Assembly: GCA_963377175.1 (NCBI GenBank)
Contig: CAUJNA010001524.1
Coordinates: 879,369 to 943,368 of the forward strand
Direction of reading: 5' to 3'
Length of the DNA: 64,000 nucleotides
Source: Effrenium voratum
Lineage: Eukaryota > Sar > Dinophyceae > Suessiales > Symbiodiniaceae
The notes beneath the pieces were generated by a model. It did no database searches, was not told the origin of the DNA, and worked only from the letters and a program-made list of their open reading frames with translations. Position numbers and translations under genes: made by a program. The first letter of the stretch is position 1, and each line of letters begins with the position of its first letter. Positions 40,296 through 50,532 of the stretch are shown piece after piece.

Positions 40296-40407
40296 GTGGT
40301 CAAATAGATGACCCTGGGAAATGGAATGAAACCCATCCACACCAGTGGAACAAGGTGGAAGCCATCATCTGTTTCTAACCCAATTAACTTTAAAAAGGAC
40401 GCCTATG
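40296..40407. repeat. CATAGGTGTCC element, copy at 40.3 kb
   Basis: AAATAGATGACCCTGGGAAATGG-type core, right end AAAAAGGACGCCTATG. Confidence 0.65.
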
Positions 40408-40882
40408 ATAAGGAACCGGAACCCTGTGCCAGTGGGTCATAGTAGTTGACTAAGGGAACCACCCTTTAAAAGCCCACAGGACAATGCCTGGTTGCCTACT
40501 ACTCACTTGGCCAGTGACCAGCCTGAAAAAAAACATTTACCTTTTGGGCCAGCACTAAACTCAAGGGAGAGCCACCAAGTAGTGTAAAGTGGGTCCACTT
40601 GCTGCATGAGACTATAGGCTCAGAACAAGTCCCCTACCTGTTTTTTTACCCCAACCCCTCAACCACACAACCGTTCAAAACGCCCAAAGGGTCAAAAGGT
40701 TGGCTTGGAACAACTGAGATAGGGGTCTCCCCCCAACCCCCCCAACCCCCCCAACCCCTCCAACCCCCCCAACCCCAACCCACCCCAACCCACCCCAACC
40801 CCTCCAAACCCCCCCAACCCTCCCGACGCCCCCCACCCCCCAACCCCCCAGTATCTGGGTGGAGTCTCCACTTGTCTCTCAC

Positions 40883-40997
40883 CTTGGTTGACCTTGGAAG
40901 GGGAGCAAAAACTTAAATCTTAGCAGTTCAGTGGGGATTTCAACCGCTCAACCACAATAAGCAAAAATGAAAAAACAACTATTTCCCAACAACCATG
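40883..40997. repeat. TTGGTTGACGTTGG repeat, copy at 40.9 kb
   Basis: CTTGGTTGACCTTGGAAGG to TTTCCCAACAACCATG. Confidence 0.72.
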
Positions 40998-41019
40998 CGA
41001 GCAAAATCATCGCTGAGGC

Positions 41020-41126
41020 GCCAAGGTTGTTGCGTCCACTACGATGCTCTTCTCCAGCGGCGCCGGGCAGGGCGTGAGCGGCAGCACGTCCAGCCACCCG
41101 TCGCCCCCTCCCTTGGTCACCGCCTC
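41020..41126 (-). CDS. Putative metalloprotease exon (KSIVVDATTL)
   Basis: 107 bp after acceptor CCTCCAG and before donor GGC|GCCTCAG. It reads EAVTKGGGDGWLDVLPLTP, then EKSIVVDATTL plus two bases that complete Ala with the next exon. A V-V-D-x-T-x-L strand before the Ser-Arg region fits the DUF5118/5117 arrangement. High third-position GC contrasts with the surrounding repeats. Confidence 0.58.
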
Positions 41127-41246
41127 CTGGAGGACAACTTGGATGGTCCAGGGTGGGTCTAGGGCTGCGAGTGGCAGTTTCCAGAGAAACCAGGAGTAAC
41201 GTTGATCAACTCTTGAGGGGGAATCCAGTGACCACTGTTTGTCGAG

Positions 41247-41375
41247 AATTCTAGGGGTAACTTCCCCATTCTGAATCCAGGGATCCGGATCTTTCTAGAA
41301 AACCACCCAAAACTCTGGGGACATGGCGAGGTTTTTGAAAAGAGCTGAAAAGAATGGGGAATCAACCCCTGGAAT
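41247..41375. repeat. CTAGGGGTTGATTCCCC element, reversed copy
   Basis: AATTCTAGGGGTAACTTCCCC ... GGGGAATCAACCCCTGGAAT (in part); opposite orientation to 30038-30168. Fragment of the same family at 34807-34857. Confidence 0.72.
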
Positions 41376-41451
41376 GCCCGAAAAAAATCGCTCCGAACGA
41401 GTGGATGGGCCAACAAGAAAAGGACCCAAACTTTTGCTTTAATTACCACTA

Positions 41452-41660
41452 TTAGGGTGGGTTTAGGGTGGGTCTAGGATGGGTCTGGGGTGGGTCTAGG
41501 GCGGGTTTAGGGTTAGTCTAGGGCGTGGGAGGGTGGACAAACTTGAATGCCCCAAGTTCTCACTTCCGAACGAGTGGAGTGGCCAAAAAAAGTACCCAAA
41601 GTGTTCTACCACTACTGGGTGGGTCTAGGGTGGGGGATAAGGGTGGGTTTAGGGTGCCCT
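41452..41660. repeat. GGGTGGGTCTAGG/GGGTTTAGGG tandem repeats
   Basis: About 13-bp units GGGTGGGTCTAGG in two blocks (41452-41530, 41617-41660), with units drifting to GGGTTTAGGGTTAG, close to the TTTAGGG telomere repeat. G-rich on the plus strand and able to form G-quadruplexes. Confidence 0.6.
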
Positions 41661-43674
41661 AACTGCATCTAACTGCTGCAAGGGGAATAAGGGCAAACCA
41701 CCAAAAGTAGTGCAATTCAAAAAATGTTTTCTCACACAAACAGCCAGTGTTGCAAGTTTGCGTTTCTTGATGTTTCTGGGATCACACAGCGTTCATGGCC
41801 ATCCCAACCATTTGCATGCCTGCAGCGAAACCTGCATGGTGTTTATCCTTTCAATCAGATCCAAAAGGAGAGTCGGCATGGCACCAAACCCTAACTCTTG
41901 AAGCTTAAGATGGATTCCAAATCAGAGCTGATCCGAAATCCCTAAAACCAGGGTAGACCCACAAAAGCTGAAAAGGCAAACCAACGTAACCGCGAATCAG
42001 GGGCCCAGCTGAGCCCGGGAGCACAGCCTGACATGGATGTGCGTCCTTGTTGGATGGCGGATTTGTTTTGGGAAACCAGGCCGATACGCCCCATTTTAAA
42101 GGCCCCCCCCTACGCAGGTCCCCCAATTCCAGAGATATCCAGTCAATGAAATGGAGACACAAATGGCGATCAAACCCGAACGCCGCACACCCGAAAGAGT
42201 GGATGGCCCCAGAACAAAGTCGAAACACTCGTTGTTTCCCACAGGGATCCTTACATTATACACCTGAACATTGCCTTGTTAATGGTGGTTTCCCTTGATT
42301 TTGGTGGAAAAAGCCAGGTTTCAAACGGGCAAAATGTATCTTTTGAGGGGTTCGACTAAAATCATAAGTCCGAGTCCCATCTGAGGGAGTGAGGGCCAGG
42401 ACACCAATTTTTTAGTGAAGGCGAGTCACTGGCTCAAAACCCGATAATAAAATGGTCGTAATCCCAGAACCATGCTTCAAGAATTAAGAAGTCGGAGATC
42501 CGCAGCTATTTATGGTTGGAAGTATCCGTTACTAACCTTCATCTACCCGGGTTTTGCTTGTGGCTGAGGTGGAGTTTTGTGGCCCCCCTCCCGATTTTCC
42601 ACTCACGCCTTGGACTCCAAATCCGAAGTACGGAGCTCCATCTGGGGGAGGTACACATTCACCACCGACCTCTCAAGTCAAACGCCGCGCTGCTCGTCGC
42701 TCCCAAGGCCCTGGGTTGGTTTGCCGTTTTCAGATCTGACCGGAAAGTGACGGAGGGTGAGATGGACACCCAACCACGAAACCCACCAAAAAACCGTGTG
42801 AAGAACCTAAGGAACTGGATGCCTGGGAATCAGCCCATACATCTTTTCTTAGCTTCCGAATGACCGGGTTTCACGGGTTTGAAACACATCGCAGGGTGCT
42901 TCTATGTTCACGTGCTCATTTAGACGATGCTACTTGCCTCCATCTGCTTCTTCATCCCCTAGAAACAATACAAAAACAATGTCCTGCAGTGATAGATTGA
43001 TTCCCTTTAACACCAAGAGGGGAAAGTGCAACATATTCTTAACCAAATGGAAGCTTGCACAGAAGCGACAGAAAGTGAGCCAAAGGCAGCACCTCAACGG
43101 GAGTCAATTGGCATCGCAGTGAAAAAACACAACAAAACGTGGGGGGGTTGATCAAAAGGCCTTTTCCATGGGTGACCATCGGGAAACCACCAAAAGCATG
43201 TACGTCCCTCTAAATGGAAAAAGGGATCCCACGCTCATGTTTTTGGCCGGGAATATTGTTCGGAACCCCCATGGCATCTTGCGGCTCGATTCATCAGCCT
43301 GGATTGCCCAAATTGACAGCAACACTTCAGAGTTTTGCGGCCAGAGGCTCCCAGAAGGCCTTCAAAAATGGAGCCAAGTCTTCCAAAAATCGTCCAACTT
43401 TTGGCCCAACCCCCGTGGCAACGCCAGTGGCACTCCTTGGCTCTGCTTCTTGTCTCCCTTCTTTTTGGCGGCGCAGGGCTGGAGGCACAAGTCAAAACGA
43501 TGGGCCCAGAAGCAGACAGACGAAAAAGTTCAACTCGATTCGGAAGCGACATGTGTAAGCCCCAAGCTATAGTTCCCACCCCCCCATGCCAATTTGGAGG
43601 GGGTTCTCTGGAGGTTTTCCGTGCCGAAACAGCCAACACCCCCCCCCCCCCCGGCCCCCCCGAGAGCCTCTCAC
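41661..43674. other. Intron-like region
   Basis: A CAGGGATCC element (42242-42352) and a C-run (43637-43652). Short frames only, none recognised. Confidence 0.45.
42242..42352. repeat. CAGGGATCCTTAC element, copy 1 (degenerate right end)
   Basis: CAGGGATCCTTACATTATA, CACCTGAACATTGCCTTGT and the GTTTCAAA core are shared with three other copies; the AAGGAGCCCTG end is decayed. Confidence 0.7.
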
Positions 43675-43732
43675 GATCCAGCTCCAGCTGAAGGTACACG
43701 TCGGTGTTCTCCCCGAGCATGGCATAGAAGCC
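43675..43732 (-). CDS. Candidate exon GFYAMLGENTDVYLQLELD
   Basis: 58 bp after acceptor GGTCAG (43733-43738) and before a good GT donor (ATC|GTGAGAGG). G-x-Y...D-x-V-Y-L-x-L resembles the start of the DUF5118-like region, where a Gly-aromatic strand is followed by D-x-x-Y-F/L-x-I. Link to the next exon is not exact; an alternative acceptor upstream of 41126 would restore phase. Confidence 0.45.
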
Positions 43733-45062
43733 CTGACCTCCGACGTAGAGTTTTGGCGTGGGGGGTCCCCAAGTCGTTCCATGTATCTAGCCTCCATAAT
43801 ACTCGGTTGCTTTCCGCTATGCTAAACGTTTAACTTTTAGTGGTTTAATCCGGAAAACCCATTGGTTGGCAAAAAGTTAAAGTCCTAACATCCAAGCAAC
43901 ATGCACCAAAGAAAAGGAACACGGAACCAGAAATGGAAATCCAGAAGTCACCCCCCTCCCCCTCCCAGGCTCCCAGGAACATAGGAATAAATGGAAATCC
44001 AGGGTCAGCCCTACACCCCAACTCCATATTCAAGGGGGATGGGATCATTTAGCAAGCTCATATCTACGGTCAGTCCGCTAGGTGTAGGAAAAATCGACTT
44101 TGGGAAGGTATCAACTGGCGATAGCCAAATGGATCGGCGAAGTGTCCAAGTTCTACAAGCCGCGACAGGGAATCGTGCTTGCGCGGTTGATGACCTACGG
44201 CAGTTGTTTCCTACATGGTTGAAAGAAAACCCACCTCGTTCTCCAACCCTGCACCGGTTTGGACTCATTGACCTAATTTTGGAATTCCACATGCGTCGGT
44301 GATGTCAACCCATTATCTTTCACGGCCTTACCTCGTTGTGTTCTTCTTCTTGTTTCTATTATTATTATTATGTTTTTTTTTTTTGGGGGGGGGTTAGATC
44401 GTCTTGAACCTAATTCAGTATGTTACCCAAAGATTGGTTCAGCCCGGCGTCTTCTGTAAATACGGGCAGTCGCTCATATAAGTATGGATGTTGGATGTTT
44501 GAAGGAAGCCAATAAAGCCGCCAACCATCCCGAAATGTCCTATGCTACGCAACACAGGCACACAAACGACATCTATAAATATGTGAGCCTTCTCTACTGA
44601 TTGGGCCAACCCCAAGTTTAAACTAAAATCCAACCATCTACTGTTCAAACCAGGCGCCGTTTCGCAGTTGAACATATTGGCCATCGGCTTGCCTCAAAAT
44701 ATGGAGCCCTCCAAACTTGCTGGTCAGGGAATGAGGGAATGACCCCATAAACCATCCCTATGGTTTCCTTTAATTCAGTGAATCCCCAGTTCACTCAACC
44801 ACATTCCCTATACCCATCGCAGCAAAAGCAACCACCAAGGGCGCAAAGGAGCCCTTTCGCCGAGCGGAGCAAAAAGCCTTCGAGCCTTGGGAGCCTCCAA
44901 AGGCTCCCCTTGGACCCTCGGATGGCTCTGTTCGGGGTGTACCTGAATCGCAAGGCCTCGCGGTTTGGGCGGGGCAAGAGTCCTTCCAGTGGTAAGAGTT
45001 TGGTTCAAAACCTCACCACACAAAAAAGAAGGGCACCCTTCTGGCTTCCATTTGCTTCTTCG

Positions 45063-45169
45063 ACCTGGTTAGAGTAAGGGTACCCGATTTTTGTCTGTAG
45101 TCTATTTTAGTATAACCCTCCCAACCAAAAAAGAAACGGTGAGAAAGGGCACCTAGCTGCGGGACCTAG
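45063..45169. repeat. CTAGGTCC-family element, copy 4
   Basis: Left end degenerate, right end GGGACCTAG. It directly abuts the coding-like island 45180-45305. Confidence 0.7.
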
Positions 45170-45179
45170 AAAATGCTGT

Positions 45180-45305
45180 TCGGAAAAAGCGCTTGCGCCG
45201 ATCCGCTTCGCGCGTTTGACTTTTTCGGGGGCACCTTCCACGTAGGCGCCATCGGTAGTGATGGCCGTCACCAGGATCTTCACCACCTTCGGGTGGCCCT
45301 CTTAG
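45180..45305 (-). CDS. Coding-like island GHPKVVKILVTAITTDGAYV
   Basis: GC-rich minus-strand island reading GHPKVVKILVTAITTDGAYV, then EGAPEKVKRAKRIG. Protein-like, unassigned, directly flanked by a CTAGGTCC element. It may be an exon of the metalloprotease gene's N-terminal part or of another gene; the boundaries are not defined. Confidence 0.35.
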
Positions 45306-45609
45306 AAACAAAACATCCAACAGGACTCGGTGGCGTTCTGCTCCCCTGCTAACGGCTTAACTTTTAGTGGTTTAATGGGAGACCCATTAGTTGGCACAAA
45401 TGCAAAATGCACCAAAAAGGATATACTTCTTGTTGGTCCTTATAAATACTCCAAGCACCCTTGGCGATTTTTGTTAGGTGTTTCATGGTGCTTGTGAATA
45501 TCAGGCTTTAACATTTTCGAGTCAGGGGGTGACATCTGACTGTGGGCGAGGGGTAGCTCGCGACTCCTGCTGCCTTTAAAGGACCCTCGCCCAAGGCACG
45601 CGAGCTTTT

Positions 45610-45693
45610 CTTGGTTGACGCTGGAAGGGGAGCAAACAAACATCCCGCTAAGCCACAATAAGCAACAATGTGAAACGTTTCCCAACAACCATG
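45610..45693. repeat. TTGGTTGACGTTGG repeat, copy at 45.6 kb
   Basis: Shortened copy: CTTGGTTGACGCTGGAAGG, then CCACAATAAGCAACAATG and CCCAACAACCATG. Confidence 0.7.
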
Positions 45694-46496
45694 CTTTCTG
45701 TCATAGCAACTTTGTGGCTTCGTTTCGTAACGAAACCAGGTGCTTGTTCCGCAACGGCAAAACAAATCCCTGCACAACGACCTGGCAACCCACCTGCTAC
45801 AACAAAGATTACAAGAAACCCAAGGAACTGCGTCCCGGGCTCTTGAAGAGATGGTGAGGACATGTGGATATGTGCAGGTGTGATGTTCGTCGGATTTATG
45901 CATATTGCAGCAAGGAGCCTCCGGGGATGGTTTCAAACGGGAACAAAAGTAGACCTGCTATTGAAAAGGCCTATGTCAGAACCCAAGTGTTTGCTTCTTG
46001 AATGGTTCTGTACGTGCAAAACATGGGGCTGCACAAAATACCCTTAAGGTGCTTCCTCAAATGGCCGAAAACTATGATATAACCCCAGTTGTCCTTATAT
46101 TCATACCCTATCCTAGACCTGAAACAAGTCTCGGACATACGATCCCATCCCCTTGTGGCCTTTTGGAAACAATGTGGCTGCGGCTCAAAAATAGGGGCCC
46201 AAAATGGAACCCTGGTAAAAGGAAAAGTAGACGAAAACCTGCGTAACCCTAGGTCTTGATTTAGGGCAAACTTTTCATCCAGTACCTAACAGCTTGAGGC
46301 TCTCGGTGTCGCTGCGTTTCACCAACCTGCACGCGACTTGGCGCCAACAGCCCTCTCTCTTGCCACTGCCGGACCAAACTCCAGTGATGGACTTAACACA
46401 TGCAAACTGGTGGATAAAGAACAAAAACAACAGCTTGAGTACCCACTGAGTGCCTTTTTGGCCGGATGTTCGCGCCATCCGCGGTGAAAAATCTGC

Positions 46497-46617
46497 CTAG
46501 GTCCTCCAGTGCAGAGGTTAGAATAAGGGTGCCCCTTTTTCTGTAGTCTCTTGTAGTAGATGAACCCTCCCAACCAAAAAGGAACGGAAACACAGGGCGC
46601 CCAGCTGAAGCACCTAG
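46497..46617. repeat. CTAGGTCC-family element, copy 5
   Basis: CCTAGGTCCTCCAGTGCAGAGG at the left (ends only quoted in part), CACCTAG at the right; full core. Confidence 0.72.
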
Positions 46618-46734
46618 TTCTGGTTGTTTTTGCTCCCTCTCAAACCAAAGAGGGAAAGAGTGAGTGACAATGAGACCGCGAGACCAGCTAAGAAAAGATC
46701 AAAACCTAAGAAACCGGATGGCCAACTCCTCCAC

Positions 46735-46842
46735 CACGACTTCCCCCACGTCTCCCACCGCTCGAGTCGACCGATCCTCGCTCTGGTGGAAGGCGGCGGT
46801 GAGGTCCAGGGACACCAAGTCCGGCGAGGCCGCCGACTGCGC
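46735..46842 (-). CDS. Coding-like island SPDLVSLDLTAAFHQSEDRS
   Basis: Minus strand, after a pyrimidine-rich acceptor CCGCCGCGCAG. It reads SAASPDLVSLDLTAAFHQSE, then RAVGDVGEVVVEELA. No family recognised; frame chosen by composition. Confidence 0.35.
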
Positions 46843-46892
46843 GGCGGAAAAAAGTCGGCGAGGCCCGGCGCGAGGAGGAAAAACGGGGACTC

Positions 46893-47368
46893 GGTTGTTC
46901 AGTGACCCTGCAAAAAAGGGAACCCTTTTTGGAGGTCACAGGCTGTTAAAAACCTGGAGGCGAAAGCTGTGTCACACGTGTTTTCCCCTGGCTTTTCTGC
47001 AATTTGTCATCTCTGGCGCATGCTTGACAGTGAACGGGAGAATTAGGACAGCATTGTGTTTATGCACAATTGTACAAAAGCCCAATGTTCTTTCCATATT
47101 TGCAGCTCAATTACTCGAAAATCTGAACCAACAAACTGCAGCCAACGCACGGCAGAAACAATTCTTGAAGCTGATACTTACAAACTGCCCCCCCCCTCCT
47201 CCCCCTCCTCCAGCCCTGCAGCTCGACACATCACAGCCAAGCAGCAAACAGAAGAAAAGCACAAAAACTACCAGGTTTTTTACCAGCCAGTTTCCTTTTT
47301 GGAGAAGACCATTTTGAGTGGGGCAGCCACCGAAAAAAGAGAGAAAAAGGGTGCCACTGAACAACCAC
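46893..47368. repeat. CAGTTGTTCAGTG element, long copy
   Basis: GGTTGTTCAGTGACCCTG at the left and GTGCCACTGAACAACC at the right, 476 bp. The inner parts near the ends match 3633-3741, with about 370 bp of extra sequence between them. Confidence 0.72.
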
Positions 47369-47463
47369 GGGGATGATCATTAGGGGTTGATTCCCCAGCA
47401 TGTTCAGCATGAGGTTGGGGGGTTGTGCCCAAACCCAAGGAAGATCACGGCCCATCCCACATG

Positions 47464-47611
47464 AATCTAGGGGTTGACTCCTTTTCCATTCTTTTCAACC
47501 ATCCTTCTTTTCAAAAACCGATCGCTGTTTCCAACCTGGGGTTCGGATGGTTTTTCTGGAAAGATTCGGATCCCTGGATTCAGAATGGAAATGGAAGTGT
47601 CCCCTAGAATC
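47464..47611. repeat. CTAGGGGTTGATTCCCC element, copy at 47.5 kb
   Basis: Starts AATCTAGGGGTTGACTCC and ends CCCCTAGAATCA, and directly abuts a CATAGGTG element. Confidence 0.72.
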
Positions 47612-47725
47612 ATAGGTGTTCTTTTAGGAGAAATAGATGGCCCTGGTAGATGATTAAACCACCAGGGATTTACCAGGGAAGCCCATCTATGTTTCTAGCA
47701 AAACAGCCAAACAGGACAACTATGG
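47611..47725. repeat. CATAGGTGTCC element, copy at 47.6 kb
   Basis: Family ends CATAGGTGTCC and GGAC(A/G)CCTATG; core AATAGATGGCCCTGGTAGA. Other copies at 40296-40407, 48080-48181 and 59742-59849. Confidence 0.7.
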
Positions 47726-47767
47726 GGATGATGTTTGGGCTGGCCCTGTTTTCTGATCTGCTAAAAG

Positions 47768-47850
47768 CCAGGCCCTCCAGTAGAGAGGTTAGAATACGGG
47801 TGCCCGATGTTTTTCTGCAGTCTGTTTTGGTAGGAGGAACCGGGACCTAG
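47768..47850. repeat. CTAGGTCC-family element, copy 6 (internally deleted)
   Basis: 83 bp; the CCCTCCCAACC half is missing, right end CGGGACCTAG. Confidence 0.65.
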
Positions 47851-48079
47851 AAAGTTGTTCACTTGTGGGATAAATACGGAAACCCAACCACTAAACCAGC
47901 CAAAAAGATCTAGAAAGCTACAGAACCGGATGGCGAGCCAAGATGTTGGCAACGAAGGGACGCCTCCCTTGCCAGGCTGAAGACTCCTTCTAAACCCTGA
48001 CAGCTGCAACCCATCGCTTGCTGGGGAAAAAGCCTAACGTCCCGCCTGAAGCAATTCAAGTTCTGGAGACCTGCACAAG

Positions 48080-48181
48080 CATAGGAGGCCTTTTGGCAAA
48101 ATAGATGGCCCTGGTAAATGGAACAAAACCCATCTAAACCGTGCCAGCTATTTCTAAACTAACCTAAAAAGGACGCCTATG
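48080..48181. repeat. CATAGGTGTCC element, copy at 48.1 kb
   Basis: CATAGGAGGCCTTTTGG ... AAAAAGGACGCCTATG, imperfect terminal inverted repeat. Confidence 0.72.
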
Positions 48182-48789
48182 TGCTCAAGTCAAAGCCATT
48201 TAACCTAACAAGCTTGAAGACCTTCGCCCACATCCAGGAGTAGAACCAGAAGCCTCAACGAGCTTGATCAGCCCGCCCGGTGCTCCTGCCGTCGCAGTTC
48301 TTTTGGTGGCAGTATGGCAGCGGCGACGTTTTTCAGGCATGGCCAAATAGGGGACGAACAAACATGTGGCTTTCAAATGCTGGTTTCCCTTAAGCACAAC
48401 CTGAAAGGGTACCTTCACAAAAGCACACACCCAACGAAGCAGCAGAGCTCGACAATGTTCTACTCGGCCCAAAGTTGAACCTGTGAGGAAGGTACGCCTG
48501 TCTTTTTATTTGATTTCCCATTCGAATGAACAAAAAATGGCTTGTGTCACGCATTGCGACCTGGGTTGCTTCCTGTCACTTGGATCATGCTGTGGGTGGC
48601 GAACTCCGCGAGTCTCGCACCGTTCAGAAAGCATGGTTGAAACCAGAAAGGTATGTAAGAAATTGCAGGGGAATCGTAGCATTCTAGGCTTCTTAGGTGC
48701 ACGAGTTCGTTCATCAACAGTATGCCGCAAATGAAAATTCATGTTCGTTTTGTGTCAAAGCAGATTGGTTCTCCTTTGGGCGCTTCGGC

Positions 48790-48955
48790 TTCCCATGCCC
48801 TGAACAGCGAAAACACGTTCTTGTTCGGCATTCCACGGTCCGTCAGAGTGGCAGACATTGTTTTCCGCCGCCACCTCGCCGAAGAGGTGCTTCAGCCACT
48901 TGAGGACCTTCTCGGCCTCCTGACACAAAACCAGATGGCCGACCTGGCGGCCTGG
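48790..48955 (-). CDS. Coding-like island LVLCQEAEKVLKWLKHLFGE
   Basis: Minus strand after acceptor GGACCAG. It reads LVLCQEAEKVLKWLKHLFGE, then VAAENNVCHSDGPWNAEQE. Helical, convincing composition, no family recognised. The plus strand is also open here, but its frame lacks flanking splice signals. Confidence 0.4.
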
Positions 48956-48963
48956 TCCAGAAA

Positions 48964-49103
48964 TCATTCTAGGGGTAACTTATATTTCCATTCTTTCCAG
49001 GGGTCCTTCTTTCTAGAAAACCGCCAATACTCTTGGGAAATGGCGGGTCTTTACGAAAAGAACGATGGCTGAAAAGACTGGGGAATCAACCCCTAGAATC
49101 ATT
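48964..49103. repeat. CTAGGGGTTGATTCCCC element beside a coding-like island
   Basis: TCATTCTAGGGGTAAC ... CAACCCCTAGAATCATT. Its left edge lies next to the acceptor CTGGACCAG of the island 48790-48955. Confidence 0.72.
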
Positions 49104-49997
49104 CCAAGGATAAAAATTGATGCCGTCGTAGTGTGTTTCTTATTCTTCTTCCGACCGCATTCGTGTTCCATAGTAGTGTGATACCCGCAATAAATCCTGC
49201 AATCTTCAGACTTAGACATGATATATTGTCTCATCTGACCACACTACGCACATGCCTGTGCTAATATCAAGTTGTCGGCTGAACCCCGACAGCCCGGAAG
49301 CCCCTGGAAAAGACTTTCTCCTGACCCTCCCTGAAAGCTGCAACCACGCATGATTTGGCAGAGACTGCAAAGCTTAAGGCTGTTGGGGCAGAAAGGAACT
49401 GCAGAAACAAGAAAGACATCCAAGAAAAACAACCGCAAAACAAGAACCACAACAACAAAGGCACACATCCCCATATGCTCAAGAAAGACATCCTGGGCAA
49501 ATCAGAAAATAAATTCACAAACCAAAGTTGGTGTCCAAAAAGGCAGTGTAGAAAGAAAGGCAACGGGCCATGCTCAGAAGCGACAAACTTCTCTGGTCAA
49601 CTTTACACCCAAGCTAGAACACGACTGTGCTTCTTTTGCAGGTCCATACTAAAATGAACAGAACCAACGAAAACAAATAGCCTAAACACTTGCCAACCAC
49701 AGTGATTCCAAGCCAATCTGAAAATTACCGGGTGAGCGCGATGTGATTTGCCCAAATGGTGTGCTTGCATCGGGTTTTTGGGGACTTAGGACCTTAGGAA
49801 CTGATAACACAAACTGTTCAATCATTTGATCTGCGTCGGTCTGGGCTTGTTTTTGTTGGCTTCGCCCTAAACATGGGGCACATTTTTTCTTTCAGGCACA
49901 GTGGCAAGCAAACAAACAAAAGCCGCCATGCGAGGAGATCCATGCCGATCAGCTGGAATGGATTTTCTCTCTGGGCTAGACCAAGAAAACCACCAGA

Positions 49998-50085
49998 TGG
50001 AGTCTCCTTCTGCTTTCAAAATAGGTCCATGACCCCATTTTAGGTAATGACCAACCATTTTTAAATGGGTCATGGAGACTCTAGG
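49998..50085. repeat. CCTGGAGTCTCC palindromic element, copy 2
   Basis: TGGAGTCTCCTTCTG ... GGTCATGGAGACTCTAGG with the AATGACCAACCATTTTTAAA core. Confidence 0.75.
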
Positions 50086-50394
50086 CAGATGCCCATGGGC
50101 GTGGATTTGTTGGTCCACGGTTCACTTGCTTCCATTTCGATGAGGCAAACCCGCGTCTTTCCAGAAAAAGAGGGTGGCCAGCAGTCAATGTGAGTGGACC
50201 TGGCGCAGTGGTGAACACCGAAACTGACCTCGTTTGTTTGACACGCCACCTGTTCAAAGACGTGAGCTAAAAAAGGCTGCTTGCTCCTACATGAGCCAGC
50301 CAACGAAGCCGGACCACCTCGTTTCATGCACCAATGCTCAGAGATCCAGTGGTTTTCCATGGAAAACACCAAGAGCACCTTTCTAGTTGGTGGA

Positions 50395-50532
50395 TATTGT
50401 GAATGGACGAAGTCATGTTCGCACCGCCTAAGAAACCACGGTAGAAAACATTGTTTGTTGGTACTTGCAATGGAATCTAATCATTTCAGGGTTTCTTAAG
50501 TGGTGCGACATGGATTTCATCCATCCACAGTA
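50395..50532. repeat. TACTGTGGATGG palindromic element, copy at 50.4 kb
   Basis: ATATTGTGAATGGACGAAG ... TTTCATCCATCCACAGTATT, with paired TTTCTTAGG/CCTAAGAAACC arms. Confidence 0.68.

Larger units (their letters stand above)
39163..41019. other. Intron with C-rich tandem tract
   Basis: Holds a CATAGGTGTCC element (40296-40407), a C-rich CCCCCAACC/CCCACCCCAACC tandem (40728-40855) and a TTGGTTGAC repeat (40883-40997). No gene seen. Confidence 0.5.

Noticed and set aside
43168..43572. 134-codon plus-strand ORF
   Set aside because: No recognisable motif, overlaps other equally open frames, opposite to the direction of all supported exons.
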